Shown one piece after another: positions 1 through 6,394 of a DNA stretch of 20,678 bases (positions within the stretch are counted from its first letter, which is position 1; each line of letters opens with the position of its first letter). The notes under the pieces were generated by a model, which saw only the letters and a list, made by a program, of their open reading frames with translations, did no database searches and had not been told where the DNA came from. Origin of the DNA: CAZEQL01 sp964514415 (GTDB lineage: Bacteria; Chloroflexota; Dehalococcoidia; GIF9; AB-539-J10); NCBI GenBank assembly GCA_964514415.1, contig CAZEQL010000017.1:1-20678 (forward strand), read 5' to 3'. The translations under genes and the position numbers were made by a program.

Positions 1-2
1 AT

Positions 3-320
3 CCATGGTCGGACTGGGTATGGCAGGAAGATGTTGGTTGGGACGCTGGAGGAGAGTGGTGGAACCCAACTTACTGGAGTAACCCTCGCTTTAATCAACT
101 CTGGGTTGAGAATTCCTGCGCGAAAGACTTGGAGACAAAGAAGGCGATTCTATACGAGATGCAGGAGATCATGGCTGAGGATTTGGCGCGTATATTCCTG
201 GCCAGGGAGGAAATCATTACTGTTCACAGAACTGATAAGTTTGAGGGCTGGGTAAATACGGTAGGTGGCCCTGTATCCTGGTTGAATGACTATAGCATAC
301 TGAACGTACATCTGAAATAG
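3..320 (+). CDS. ABC transporter solute-binding protein (family 5), C-terminal fragment
   Basis: The reading frame is open from the window edge to a TAG at 318-320 and gives about 105 residues with no start, so the gene begins outside the window. The sequence fits the C-terminal lobe of extracellular solute-binding proteins of the peptide/nickel type. It has aromatic-rich WWNP and YWSNPRFNQLW segments, then a helix (YEMQEIMAEDLARIFLA), then V-RTDKFEGWV near the C-terminus, which is characteristic of family 5. Such proteins bind oligopeptides or similar ligands outside the membrane and deliver them to an ABC permease. The permease genes are not visible; a 17-bp hairpin and then polX follow on the same strand. 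The family is fairly clear by eye; the ligand cannot be inferred. Confidence 0.75.
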   Translation, partial: PWSDWVWQEDVGWDAGGEWWNPTYWSNPRFNQLWVENSCAKDLETKKAILYEMQEIMAEDLARIFLAREEIITVHRTDKFEGWVNTVGGPVSWLNDYSILNVHLK

Positions 321-349
321 GGACGTGAGTCTCAATAACTATGTATAGC

Positions 350-402
350 GGGCGACCAAGACCCCGATTCGGACACTGTACGGGACGGGGTCTTGGTCGC
401 CC
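350..402. repeat. 17-bp perfect inverted repeat between the binding-protein gene and polX
   Basis: GGGCGACCAAGACCCCG (350-366) is matched perfectly by its reverse complement at 386-402, with a 19-nt loop. It starts 30 nt after the binding-protein stop and ends 34 nt before the polX start. On the plus strand the flank is AAATAAAACAAA, not a U-tract, so it is not a textbook intrinsic terminator. It could be a Rho-assisted or mRNA-stabilising stem, or a dispersed chromosomal palindrome. Confidence 0.7.
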
Positions 403-435
403 AAATAAAACAAATAGGGAAAGGTTTGATGACAC

Positions 436-1905
436 ATGAAAAATAACGCTCTCCTGGCCATTCCGGGAATAGGCCCCAAGACAGCCAACAAGCTTTCCAG
501 TGAGCTAGGGATAAGTTCAGTTGACGCCTTAGAGCAAGCAATACACAATGGCAAAGTGGCTACAGTTTTTCGCCTTGGCGATAAGACTGCAGCTAATATG
601 CTGCAGCAGATTCAGAGCCTGAGGCGCAAAGCCCAGCGCATTCCCATCGGGGAAGCTTTACCCATTGTAGATGAGATACTTGGCTCCCTTCGCTCCCTTC
701 CCGGAGTGAGGAATTTAACTTGTGCTGGCAGTTTGCGCCGCTTCAGGCAAACTCTGGGTGATATCGACCTTATGGGCACCGCAGATAACCCTAAGGAAGT
801 TATAGACACCTTTGTTGCCTTACCTCATATGGGGCAGGTGTTAGCTCAAGGCTCAACAAAGGCAAGTGCTATTGCTCCTGGAGGATTACAGGTTGACTTA
901 CGCATGGTGGAGCATGACTCCTTTGGCTCCATGCTTCAGTATTTTACCGGTAGCAAGCAGCATAATATCTCACTGAGGGAGAGAGGACGCAGGCACGGCT
1001 TGAAGTTGAGTGAATATGGCATCACTGATTTAACCACAGGTGAGCTGGAGAAATTTGCCATTGAGGAGGATTTCTACCATCGGCTAGGACTTCAGTATAT
1101 TCCGCCTGAGCTCAGGGAAGCTCAGGGCGAGGTGGAGAGGGCTGAACAAGGAACTTTACCAACGCTCGTGGAATTATCCGATATAAAGGGGGACCTCCAT
1201 AGTCACACTGATTGGAGCGACGGACGTAATTCCATTGAGGAGATGGTTCTAGCTGCCAAAAAGTTGGGCTACCAATATATAGCAATCACCGACCACTCTG
1301 CAGCTTATGGGATTAATGCGGAAGGAGTAAGGAGACAAATTGCTGAGATCAGGACACTTCGTGAGAGGTTAGATGGCATCCATGTGCTCACCGGCATCGA
1401 GGTTGATATTTTCCCAGACGGTACATTAGATTTACCGCATGAAATTCTATCCCAGCTAGACATAGTCATCGGTGCTGTGCACCTTGCTATGGACCAGAGT
1501 GAGGAGAAAATGACACGGAGAGTGCTAAGTGCTATAAGAGACCCGGATATTGATATTATTGCTCATCCTACCGGCCGTTCCCTGGGGGAGCACCTGCCCC
1601 CCATAGCCATAGATTTAGAGGCTATCATGCAGGCAGCGGTTAAAAATAATAAGGTGCTGGAAATTAATGCTTGGCCAGGTAGGCTTGATTTGAACGATAT
1701 TCATGCTTTTCGGGCCAGGGAATTAGGGGTGAAGCTTGCTATTAACACCGATGCTCATACCGTGGCAGACTTAGATTTTATGCGCTTTGGCGTTGGTGTA
1801 GCACGGCGAGCCTGGTGTGAGCCTCGGCATATACTAAATACCTTGCCGCTGGAGCAGGTGTGCAGCTTTCTAAGCAAGGGGAGAAAAAAACTTAATTGGA
1901 AATGA
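436..1905 (+). CDS. polX: PolX-type DNA polymerase/3'-5' exonuclease with PHP domain, short N-terminus
   Basis: Bacterial PolX is a gap-filling repair polymerase fused to a PHP metal-dependent nuclease. Visible in order: a helix-hairpin-helix (IPGIGPKTANKL, residues 9-20), the family-X nucleotidyltransferase motif (GSLRRFRQTLGDIDL, catalytic Asp109 and Asp111), a third Asp in QVDLR (Asp154), and a PHP domain from about residue 252 (DLHSHTDWSDG, ITDHS, GIEVDIF, IAHPTGR, NTDAHT). All key residues appear intact. At 489 residues it is about 80-90 shorter than usual. The missing part is the N-terminal 8-kDa region with the first helix-hairpin-helix. An in-frame TGA lies at 430-432, six bases upstream of the ATG, and AGGGAAAGG (about 416-424) can serve as ribosome site, so the short form looks like the real product. 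It overlaps the next gene by 10 bp. Confidence 0.88.
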   Translation: MKNNALLAIPGIGPKTANKLSSELGISSVDALEQAIHNGKVATVFRLGDKTAANMLQQIQSLRRKAQRIPIGEALPIVDEILGSLRSLPGVRNLTCAGSLRRFRQTLGDIDLMGTADNPKEVIDTFVALPHMGQVLAQGSTKASAIAPGGLQVDLRMVEHDSFGSMLQYFTGSKQHNISLRERGRRHGLKLSEYGITDLTTGELEKFAIEEDFYHRLGLQYIPPELREAQGEVERAEQGTLPTLVELSDIKGDLHSHTDWSDGRNSIEEMVLAAKKLGYQYIAITDHSAAYGINAEGVRRQIAEIRTLRERLDGIHVLTGIEVDIFPDGTLDLPHEILSQLDIVIGAVHLAMDQSEEKMTRRVLSAIRDPDIDIIAHPTGRSLGEHLPPIAIDLEAIMQAAVKNNKVLEINAWPGRLDLNDIHAFRARELGVKLAINTDAHTVADLDFMRFGVGVARRAWCEPRHILNTLPLEQVCSFLSKGRKKLNWK

Positions 1906-2288
1906 TATTGCGCTTGCTTCTGGCTGCCGTTTTAGGCACAGCTATTGGCTACCAACGAAAACGAGCTGGCAAGCCAGTGGGAATGCGTACGTACATTTTG
2001 ATTGCTGTAGGGGCAGCTCTGTTCGCGGTGGTTTCTATTTTTGGTTTTAGTGGTGTGGGTGATCCCTCACGAGTTGCCGCCGGTGTAGTGGTTGGTATCG
2101 GCTTTATTGGTGGTGGCGTTATATTTCGTGGCCCTCAGGCAGGGGAAGTAACAGGGCTAACCACTGCAGCGAGCATGTGGGCTGCTGCTGCTGTGGGTTT
2201 AGCTGCTGGGGCTGGGTTATACTTGATTTCTGCTGTTGCAACTCTCCTCATAGTAGTTAGCTTGATGCTTTCCAGGTTCCTTGATTAA
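1896..2288 (+). CDS. MgtC/SapB family membrane protein
   Basis: This 130-residue hydrophobic protein has the MgtC/SapB transmembrane core: LRLLLAAVLGTAIGYQRKR near the start, KPVGMRTYILIAVGAALF, DPSRVAAGVVVGIGFIGGG, then VTGLTTAASMWAAAAVGL. Four or five membrane segments are expected. It lacks the C-terminal cytoplasmic domain of MgtC proper, as many short SapB-type members do. The family is linked to magnesium-limited growth and modulation of F-type ATPase in pathogens; the role here is unknown. The best start is TTG at 1896, 12 nt after AAGGGGAG (1876-1883); ATG at 1902 is the alternative. The overlap with polX implies co-transcription. Confidence 0.85.
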   Translation: MEMILRLLLAAVLGTAIGYQRKRAGKPVGMRTYILIAVGAALFAVVSIFGFSGVGDPSRVAAGVVVGIGFIGGGVIFRGPQAGEVTGLTTAASMWAAAAVGLAAGAGLYLISAVATLLIVVSLMLSRFLD

Positions 2289-2386
2289 AATTGCGGGGGT
2301 AAAAAATAACTTCCCGCTGGGCGGAACGATATTAAAGCCAGATTAGGAAACCCTTTCCTATCCAGGTCAATCAGCCCTACCTTCAT
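2285..2386 (-). pseudogene. N-terminal remnant resembling a radical-SAM/B12-binding protein
   Basis: A 33-codon frame begins with ATG at 2386 behind AAGCAAGGGG and reads MKVGLIDLDRKGFPNLALIS before losing resemblance and stopping at 2285. The first 20 residues match by eye the start of radical-SAM proteins with an N-terminal cobalamin-binding-like Rossmann fold, a type common in mobile elements (pattern MKIxLIDxD...FPNLALM). The rest, including any CxxxCxxC cluster, is absent. It lies downstream of the activase gene on the same strand and overlaps the end of the MgtC gene by 4 bp. It probably marks the truncated distal end of the mobile block. The assignment rests on a short similarity and could be wrong. 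Confidence 0.4.
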
Positions 2387-2467
2387 AAAGCCCCTTGCTT
2401 ATTCCTATTCAGAGCCATTTTACAATAACTCTCTGAAATATCATATCCGATGGACTTCCTTTTATAA

Positions 2468-3433
2468 TTATGTAACCTCTACTCTTTCCCATTTGCCACA
2501 ACGCCCTCCCCATCTGGACAGGGTCTTGCCATCAGCAGAAATCTGAGAGATTTCGCAAAGATTAGGGCAACCCTTACACCCAAACGAGGACACCTCAAAT
2601 TCTGTTTGAGTAATACCAAATCCCTTGAATTTCGTCTTATAGCCGTTGCCTCTCATTTTACTTTGAACCAGTATCGCTGCTCCAATAGCACCCATAAGTT
2701 CATTGTGGAGAGGGACATAAATTTCCGTATTGAAAGTTTCCTCAAATGCCCTGACTATCCCTTTGTTGAAAGCAACACCACCCTGAAATGTGATCTTGGG
2801 CTGAACCTCCTTGTTTAGAGCAACGTTGTTTAAGTAATTACGCACCATCGCCTGGCATAACCCATATACAATATCGTTGAGGGGGTAGCCCATCTGTTGT
2901 TTATGTACCATGTCTGACTCAGCAAAGACAGTACAGCGCCCGGCAATGCGTGTTGGATTACTACTTTTCAAGGCACGAGGCCCAAAGTCTTCAACTCGCA
3001 TGTTTAAGCGCTCAGCTTGATGGTCTAGAAAGCTGCCAGTGCCAGCAGCACATACCGAATTCATGCCAAAATCAGTCACCACTCCGTCACGAATTATGAT
3101 AATTTTGCTATCCTGCCCTCCAATCTCAAAAATAGTCCGCACATCTGGCACACGTGACATAGTAGCAACAGCATGAGTTGTGATTTCGTTCTTTACCAAA
3201 TCTGCTCCGACTATAACTCCAGCTAGTGTCCTCCCACTTCCTGTAGTAGCCACACCGCGAACCTCAGCATTGGGGGGTATCTGCCTTCTTATTTCTTCCA
3301 TGCCCTGTTTTATCATGTCAACTGGATTACCTTGAGTGCGCAAGTAAATGGAGGCTAAAAGTTCGTTACTCTCGTCAAGCAAAACCAGCTTAGTAGTAAC
3401 TGAACCAACATCGATACCAAGATAAGTCTTCAT
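2468..3433 (-). CDS. acyl-CoA dehydratase activase (BadF/BadG/BcrA/HgdC ATPase family)
   Basis: Members of this ASKHA ATPase family are homodimeric [4Fe-4S] proteins that use ATP to drive single-electron transfer into 2-hydroxyacyl-CoA dehydratases or benzoyl-CoA reductases. Visible: the phosphate-1 motif GIDVGSVTTK (residues 6-15), EIGGQDSK (103-110), the cluster ligands Cys128 (NSVCAAGTGSF) and Cys167 (AGRCTVF), and an FQGGVAFN segment near residue 217. A C-terminal extension has four more cysteines (286, 289, 293, 312) in FGCKGCPNLC and GGRCGKW, which suggests a second metal or cluster site. The length of 321 residues exceeds the roughly 260 of HgdC because of this tail. The start ATG at 3433 overlaps, as ATGA, a fragmentary upstream frame. 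A possible functional partner lies at 8403-9506. Confidence 0.9.
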   Translation of the reverse strand: MKTYLGIDVGSVTTKLVLLDESNELLASIYLRTQGNPVDMIKQGMEEIRRQIPPNAEVRGVATTGSGRTLAGVIVGADLVKNEITTHAVATMSRVPDVRTIFEIGGQDSKIIIIRDGVVTDFGMNSVCAAGTGSFLDHQAERLNMRVEDFGPRALKSSNPTRIAGRCTVFAESDMVHKQQMGYPLNDIVYGLCQAMVRNYLNNVALNKEVQPKITFQGGVAFNKGIVRAFEETFNTEIYVPLHNELMGAIGAAILVQSKMRGNGYKTKFKGFGITQTEFEVSSFGCKGCPNLCEISQISADGKTLSRWGGRCGKWERVEVT

Positions 3434-3513
3434 TTTAACTCCATAGGCATAAAGAAACTGAGTTTGCCCTTACATGGAATAGGCATATCATAAATGCCCT
3501 CATAAATCCTCCT
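3430..3513 (-). pseudogene. possible C-terminal remnant of the gene that once preceded the activase
   Basis: A frame that lacks an upstream start reads YEGIYDMPIPCKGKLSFF then MPMELK and stops at TGA 3432-3430, overlapping the activase ATG as ATGA, the usual spacing of translationally coupled operon genes. It is cut off 5' by an in-frame TAA at the edge of the intercistronic hairpin/ribosome-site module (3509-3529). One reading is that the mobile block joins here and left only the last 25 or so codons of a host partner gene. The frame is short, and a competing frame (3435-3503) covers the same bases. Confidence 0.3.
3435..3503 (-). CDS. possible 22-residue leader peptide before the activase
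   Basis: ATG at 3503 lies 4 nt after AAAGGAGG and opens a frame of 22 codons rich in hydrophobic residues and Cys, stopping at TAA one base before the activase start. The hairpin, AGGAGG, ATG arrangement equals that of the other genes in the 3.5-8.4 kb operon. It could couple activase translation to the operon. Coding is unproven, and the overlapping remnant frame is an alternative. Confidence 0.3.
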   Translation of the reverse strand: MRAFMICLFHVRANSVSLCLWS

Positions 3514-3515
3514 TT

Positions 3516-3529
3516 ATTCTAGTTAGAAT
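3516..3529 (-). repeat. intercistronic hairpin copy 1 (ATTCT-AACT-AGAAT)
   Basis: Minus-strand unit: stop TGA, AAACAC, a 5-bp stem with a 4-nt loop, then AAAGGAGG and ATG. It is the most downstream of nine related units on this strand. Confidence 0.75.
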
Positions 3530-3535
3530 GTGTTT

Positions 3536-3733
3536 TCAATTATCTCTTTCAGGAATACCTTTTTGGCCTCTAAAAAAATGAGGCCGATATTCCTCACCAA
3601 TAGCAGCATTAGGACGTTGTTTATCTTGGTATTTAAACGATTGCTTCCAACCTTTCGCCGTCCTAAATAATGCTTTAGAACTAGACCGTGCTATTACTAA
3701 TAAAGTCATGCTAAGCTTTCTGGGGTTAGTCAT
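3536..3733 (-). CDS. hypothetical basic protein, 65 aa
   Basis: Not recognised. ATG at 3733 follows AAAGGAGGAGATA at ideal spacing; a longer frame to 3796 has no ribosome site and is disfavoured. The product is very basic and rich in Arg, Lys and Gln, with a hydrophobic stretch near the N-terminus (SMTLLVIARSS, not a convincing membrane helix) and a basic, polar C-terminal half. It overlaps the stop of the upstream gene by 8 bp (ATGACTAA), so the two are translationally coupled. This is the last clear small gene of the operon before the activase. Confidence 0.6.
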   Translation of the reverse strand: MTNPRKLSMTLLVIARSSSKALFRTAKGWKQSFKYQDKQRPNAAIGEEYRPHFFRGQKGIPERDN

Positions 3734-3989
3734 TATCTCCTCCTTTAATACAACCCATAGCTTCCTTGAGTACGCTACGTTTAGCTGAAGTTCCAACCTT
3801 TGCTATTACCCTATTATCATACTTAACTTCAATCCATTGCTCTGGATATGGGTCAGACAAATGCCGTTGAAGCCAATCCCAGCCACAAATTGGAGCGATC
3901 TGCTGCCAGTCATGTTTCCATCTAAACTGCTGCCAATATTTTTGTGTCACTTCCCAAAAAGCCTTCTCTATGCCATCTCCTCTATTCAT
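3726..3989 (-). CDS. hypothetical protein, 87 aa, Trp-rich
   Basis: Not recognised. The ATG at 3989 follows AAGGAGGGAATAGG and sits one base after the stop of the 56-residue gene upstream. The N-terminal half is rich in Trp and Gln and looks helical (FWEVTQKYWQQFRW, WDWLQRHL). The second half reads as a small beta unit followed by a helix (WIEVKYDNRVIAKVGTS, then RSVLKEAMGCI). No catalytic motif is visible. Its size and tight packing fit a phage accessory protein. Confidence 0.65.
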   Translation of the reverse strand: MNRGDGIEKAFWEVTQKYWQQFRWKHDWQQIAPICGWDWLQRHLSDPYPEQWIEVKYDNRVIAKVGTSAKRSVLKEAMGCIKGGDND

Positions 3990-3990
3990 C

Positions 3991-4161
3991 CTATTCCCTC
4001 CTTATTTGGCTACAGATATGCACATTGCCGTTTTTGTCCCGAACTTCCTTCTCTGGATAAAGACTAGCCAGTATTCCCACTACCTGCCTGGTGCCTTGTT
4101 TACTATGGGCGCCCATAATCCTACCCACGACTTTCTCCCCAATCTCTATTAGCTTTGCCAT
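3991..4161 (-). CDS. hypothetical protein, 56 aa
   Basis: ATG at 4161 follows AAGAAAGGAGGAAA. The frame of 56 codons ends with TAG at 3993-3991, one base before the next start. The sequence begins MAKLIEIGEKVVGRIMGAH and continues through VVGILASLYPEKEVRDKNGN to HICSQIRRE. It looks like a small beta-barrel-like fold of about 50 residues. The last codons (ATAAGGAGGGAATAG) double as ribosome site of the following gene. Function unknown. Confidence 0.65.
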   Translation of the reverse strand: MAKLIEIGEKVVGRIMGAHSKQGTRQVVGILASLYPEKEVRDKNGNVHICSQIRRE

Positions 4162-4178
4162 TTTCCTCCTTTCTTATC

Positions 4179-4194
4179 CATTCCTATGAGAATG
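4179..4194 (-). repeat. intercistronic hairpin copy 2 (CATTCT-CATA-GGAATG)
   Basis: Follows stop TAA 4199-4197. A 6-bp stem with one T-G pair, which would be U-G in RNA; the ribosome site of the 56-residue gene follows. Confidence 0.75.
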
Positions 4195-4196
4195 TG

Positions 4197-4658
4197 TTAA
4201 CTGGTGAAATAACTGGTATCTATTCGCTTCTCGAATTGTTTGTTTGTTGACTCAATTTCCCCTTGCAACTCCTCTATCTTACTACGCAAGTCATCAGTCT
4301 CCTTAACCAGTGCTAGATTATAAGGAGTTGCCTCATAGATATGGGCATAGGCATCTAACCTTACCTTCTCACGACTCCTCAAAGCAGTTTTATCAGCGCG
4401 GACAAACCACATGGAATTATCTCCAAGGTCGTAACTTGTTACTTTACCCATAAAGGAATTACTAGGAGCAACCTTAATTGCTTGTATGGACACCTTACCC
4501 AGTTGTTTCACCAACCTATCAGCTTCCGCATCCGCTGCATCTTGTGTTTTGCTCTCTCCTACATCATTCCCCTCGGGATCGCATAGTATAAATCTTCTAT
4601 TGTATGAATCGTACCAGATGGTATATCCCTTCCGTTCACTAATTTTTACTCTTGCCAT
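4197..4658 (-). CDS. hypothetical protein, 153 aa, with C-terminal coiled coil
   Basis: Not recognised. The start ATG at 4658 follows AGGAGGTAAAGTAAA. The first 50 residues look beta-rich and describe themselves as a small domain (GYTIWYDSYNRRFILCDPEGNDVG) followed by a helix (DAADAEADRLVKQLG). The middle is beta-rich (VTSYDLGDNSMWFVRADK), and residues of about 118-145 form a charged heptad helix (ETDDLRSKIEELQGEIEST) that predicts a coiled coil. The C-terminus is IDTSYFTS. The architecture suggests an oligomerising phage accessory protein, but nothing more specific can be said. Confidence 0.7.
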   Translation of the reverse strand: MARVKISERKGYTIWYDSYNRRFILCDPEGNDVGESKTQDAADAEADRLVKQLGKVSIQAIKVAPSNSFMGKVTSYDLGDNSMWFVRADKTALRSREKVRLDAYAHIYEATPYNLALVKETDDLRSKIEELQGEIESTNKQFEKRIDTSYFTS

Positions 4659-4727
4659 TTTACTTTACCTCCTCTTTCATTTCCTTAATCAAGCGAACCA
4701 TAATCCTTGCGTCTTATTCTCCCTTTT

Positions 4728-4741
4728 ATTCTTCATGGAAT
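4728..4741 (-). repeat. intercistronic hairpin copy 3, degenerate (ATTCC-ATGA-AGAAT)
   Basis: The inner pair is C-A. The unit is preceded on the minus strand by GGCGAGACAGAAGAGTAA (4763-4746), the same GETxE-stop sequence that ends other genes here. It lies within the 3' end of the zinc-finger gene, which reads it in another frame. Confidence 0.55.
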
Positions 4742-5611
4742 AGATTTACTCTTCTGTCTCGCCTTCATTCGCCCAAAGAGTGGTTCTCTGATATGCCTTT
4801 CCTTTGCGTAGGCACTCATCTTAGCTATGGACTCAGGGGTATGTCGGCGACCTTTTGACTTACGGCTTTGGTTTTCTCTTTTGCATTCCTGCTTACCACA
4901 GGTAACTGATTCGCCGGCGTGACTTGGTATAACACTAAAATCTTTTCCACATATAACACACTGCTTAATCACTCTGACTCTTCTTGACTCAGCCCTTTTT
5001 AGATTATATTCCCGTTGCTTCTCTATAGGCCAACTCTTAATTCTCTCCCAATATGCCTTTGCTCTCAGACTTTGTTCTTCAGATGTTGCTTTATATCTAA
5101 CGCTTTTGAAGTGGGCAATACGTTCTGGAGTAAGATGTTTCTTGGTTGCCCGACCTATTGCAATCCTCCAGCACTCAGGGCAATATTGTGGCTTAGATGT
5201 CTCAATTATCTTACCGCATACCTGACAGCAGTGAGGTTTTCTCTTTTTCCTCTGGCCTATGACTGATAAAGGAAGTATTTCCTTTACCCTCTTTCTGAGT
5301 ATATCTTTAGCTTTAGTGCTGTAACTACGATTTGGCTTTGCCTCACCTTTTTCCCATCTCTTCAGCTTATCGCCAAACTTAGCTAGAGCAGCCTTGCCCA
5401 TAGCCTCAGATAGTTCCTTTGAGATCAGACATTCCCGCTTAAACATATAAGCCATTTCGCGCACTTCAACGGCAGGCAATCCGTGTTTTTTAACGAGGTG
5501 CTGTGACAGAGCTTTCCATCCATCCTTACCGCAAATCCAGCAATACTGTTGTTCTATACATTGTCGGATGATTTCAGAACTAGGATTAGCGTAGATTATC
5601 TGGTACTTCAT
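4733..5611 (-). CDS. multi-zinc-finger DNA-binding protein with ROS/MucR-like finger and NUMOD3-like motif
   Basis: A 292-residue Cys/Lys-rich protein. N-terminal finger: Cys24-x2-Cys27 with His38 and His43 in SQHLVKKHGL, which resembles ROS/MucR fingers. A second metal site has CQVC (129-132) with CPEC (144-147). A third has CVIC (218-221) with Cys238 and Cys243. Residues of about 254-272 (GRRHTPESIAKMSAYAKER) fit a NUMOD3-type DNA-binding repeat, a module seen in homing endonucleases. No HNH or GIY-YIG catalytic core is evident, so it may be a DNA-binding accessory, a regulator or a degenerate homing-endonuclease relative. The start ATG at 5611 follows AAAAAGGCT, a weak site. Its last codons run through hairpin copy 3 in a frame different from the GETEE reading, which suggests that its 3' end was altered. 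Confidence 0.7.
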   Translation of the reverse strand: MKYQIIYANPSSEIIRQCIEQQYCWICGKDGWKALSQHLVKKHGLPAVEVREMAYMFKRECLISKELSEAMGKAALAKFGDKLKRWEKGEAKPNRSYSTKAKDILRKRVKEILPLSVIGQRKKRKPHCCQVCGKIIETSKPQYCPECWRIAIGRATKKHLTPERIAHFKSVRYKATSEEQSLRAKAYWERIKSWPIEKQREYNLKRAESRRVRVIKQCVICGKDFSVIPSHAGESVTCGKQECKRENQSRKSKGRRHTPESIAKMSAYAKERHIREPLFGRMKARQKSKSIP

Positions 5612-5622
5612 AGCCTTTTTCT

Positions 5623-5636
5623 ATTCCTATAAGAAT
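5623..5636 (-). repeat. intercistronic hairpin copy 4 (ATTCT-TATA-GGAAT)
   Basis: Follows the deformylase stop TAA 5643-5641. One T-G pair in the stem; an outer T-A pair extends it to 6 bp. Confidence 0.75.
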
Positions 5637-5640
5637 ATGT

Positions 5641-6141
5641 TTACTCCTTTGTCTCGCCTATTTGGGTGGAGACCGCCCTGACTACTCCAGAGCCATAGAG
5701 GAACTCCCCGCTCTTATCAATTAGAACTCCATCTAAATGGTCAATCTCATGGCAAAAGATCTGCGCCAGCAAATCATGCCCTTTTACCGAGCGCATCTTG
5801 CCATCAAGCCCAAGCCCTCTAACTTTCACAATCTTTGGTCTTTTAACTGCAAAGTGTCTACCCGGGATACTGATGCAACCTTCCACTACCGTATGTTCAC
5901 CTCTCCTTTTTACTACCTCTGGATTCACCAAAACTAGCTCAACGCCACACAGTCTAGCAACGAAAAGGCGACTCAACTCTCCAAATTGCGGCGCAGCGAG
6001 CCCTACGGCGTGCAGCGGCTCTAATTGAGAAAGCATATACTCAGCCAGCTCTCTAACATAACCATCATGTGGATCTACAACTGGCCGCGACACTGCTCTC
6101 AGGCGCTCATTCGGTACAGTCAATAAAACTCTATTTATCAT
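5641..6141 (-). CDS. def: peptide deformylase
   Basis: Removes the N-formyl group from nascent proteins using a bound metal. All three family motifs are present, numbered from ATG 6141: GLAAPQ (47-52, motif I GxGLAAxQ variant with Val at 46), EGCIS (87-91, metal ligand Cys89) and HEIDH (131-135, ligands His131 and His135, catalytic Glu132). The 166-residue length is normal. A GTG at 6165 would add eight codons, but these read through intercistronic hairpin copy 5; the internal ATG gives the canonical deformylase start (LLTVPNERLR). The enzyme lies amid phage-like genes, as deformylases do in several phages. Its last residues, GETKE, recur at the ends of two neighbours. The surroundings suggest that this is not the housekeeping copy. 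Confidence 0.9.
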   Translation of the reverse strand: MINRVLLTVPNERLRAVSRPVVDPHDGYVRELAEYMLSQLEPLHAVGLAAPQFGELSRLFVARLCGVELVLVNPEVVKRRGEHTVVEGCISIPGRHFAVKRPKIVKVRGLGLDGKMRSVKGHDLLAQIFCHEIDHLDGVLIDKSGEFLYGSGVVRAVSTQIGETKE

Positions 6142-6144
6142 TAC

Positions 6145-6158
6145 ATTCTCACAAGAAT
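6145..6158 (-). repeat. intercistronic hairpin copy 5 (ATTCT-TGTG-AGAAT)
   Basis: Sits between stop TGA 6164-6162 and the deformylase ATG at 6141. This copy has no AGGAGG behind it, so the loop and right arm lie directly where a ribosome would initiate. Confidence 0.7.
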
Positions 6159-6161
6159 AAC

Positions 6162-6359
6162 TCACTTTATCTCATTAAAAGGGACATTACCATAATCTTT
6201 GAACCAGAACCTTGGCTCCCCATTCCGTAGCACTGTTATACCCAGAATCTCGCGGGTATGCCACACTGTCCCAGACTGGACAAGAACCCTTTGTCCTATC
6301 CCAAAAACATATTTTGCGTCTTCTTGATTAAGTTTTGGTCTTCCCATTTTAACTTCCAT
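6162..6359 (-). CDS. hypothetical protein, 65 aa
   Basis: Not recognised. ATG at 6359 follows AAAGGAGGAGAAATAAA; a second ATG (MGRPKLNQ) lies four codons later. After a short basic N-terminus the protein looks all-beta (KYVFGIGQRVLVQSGTVW, REILGITVLRNGEPRFWF), similar to small SH3-like barrels. It ends FKDYGNVPFNEIK. The stop TGA is followed by hairpin copy 5 and the deformylase gene. Confidence 0.65.
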   Translation of the reverse strand: MEVKMGRPKLNQEDAKYVFGIGQRVLVQSGTVWHTREILGITVLRNGEPRFWFKDYGNVPFNEIK

Positions 6360-6376
6360 TTTATTTCTCCTCCTTT

Positions 6377-6394
6377 ACATTCTTTTCAGAATGT
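6377..6394 (-). repeat. intercistronic hairpin copy 6 (ACATTCT-GAAA-AGAATGT)
   Basis: The strongest copy: a perfect 7-bp stem closed by a GAAA tetraloop, a stable GNRA-type RNA loop. It begins directly after stop TGA 6397-6395 and is followed by AAAGGAGG. Confidence 0.8.

Noticed and set aside
31..255. Plus-strand 74-codon frame starting at 31
   Set aside because: It is the shifted shadow of the solute-binding-protein frame, which alone gives a recognisable product.
2344..2437. TAGGAAA-CCC-TTTCCTA and TTCAGAG/CTCTGAA stems as terminators of the convergent genes
   Set aside because: Weak stems with no T-tract; one lies inside the radical-SAM-like remnant.
4665..4705. Short minus frame MVRLIKEMKEEVK before the 153-aa gene
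   Set aside because: Thirteen codons that include the ribosome site itself and no convincing site of its own.
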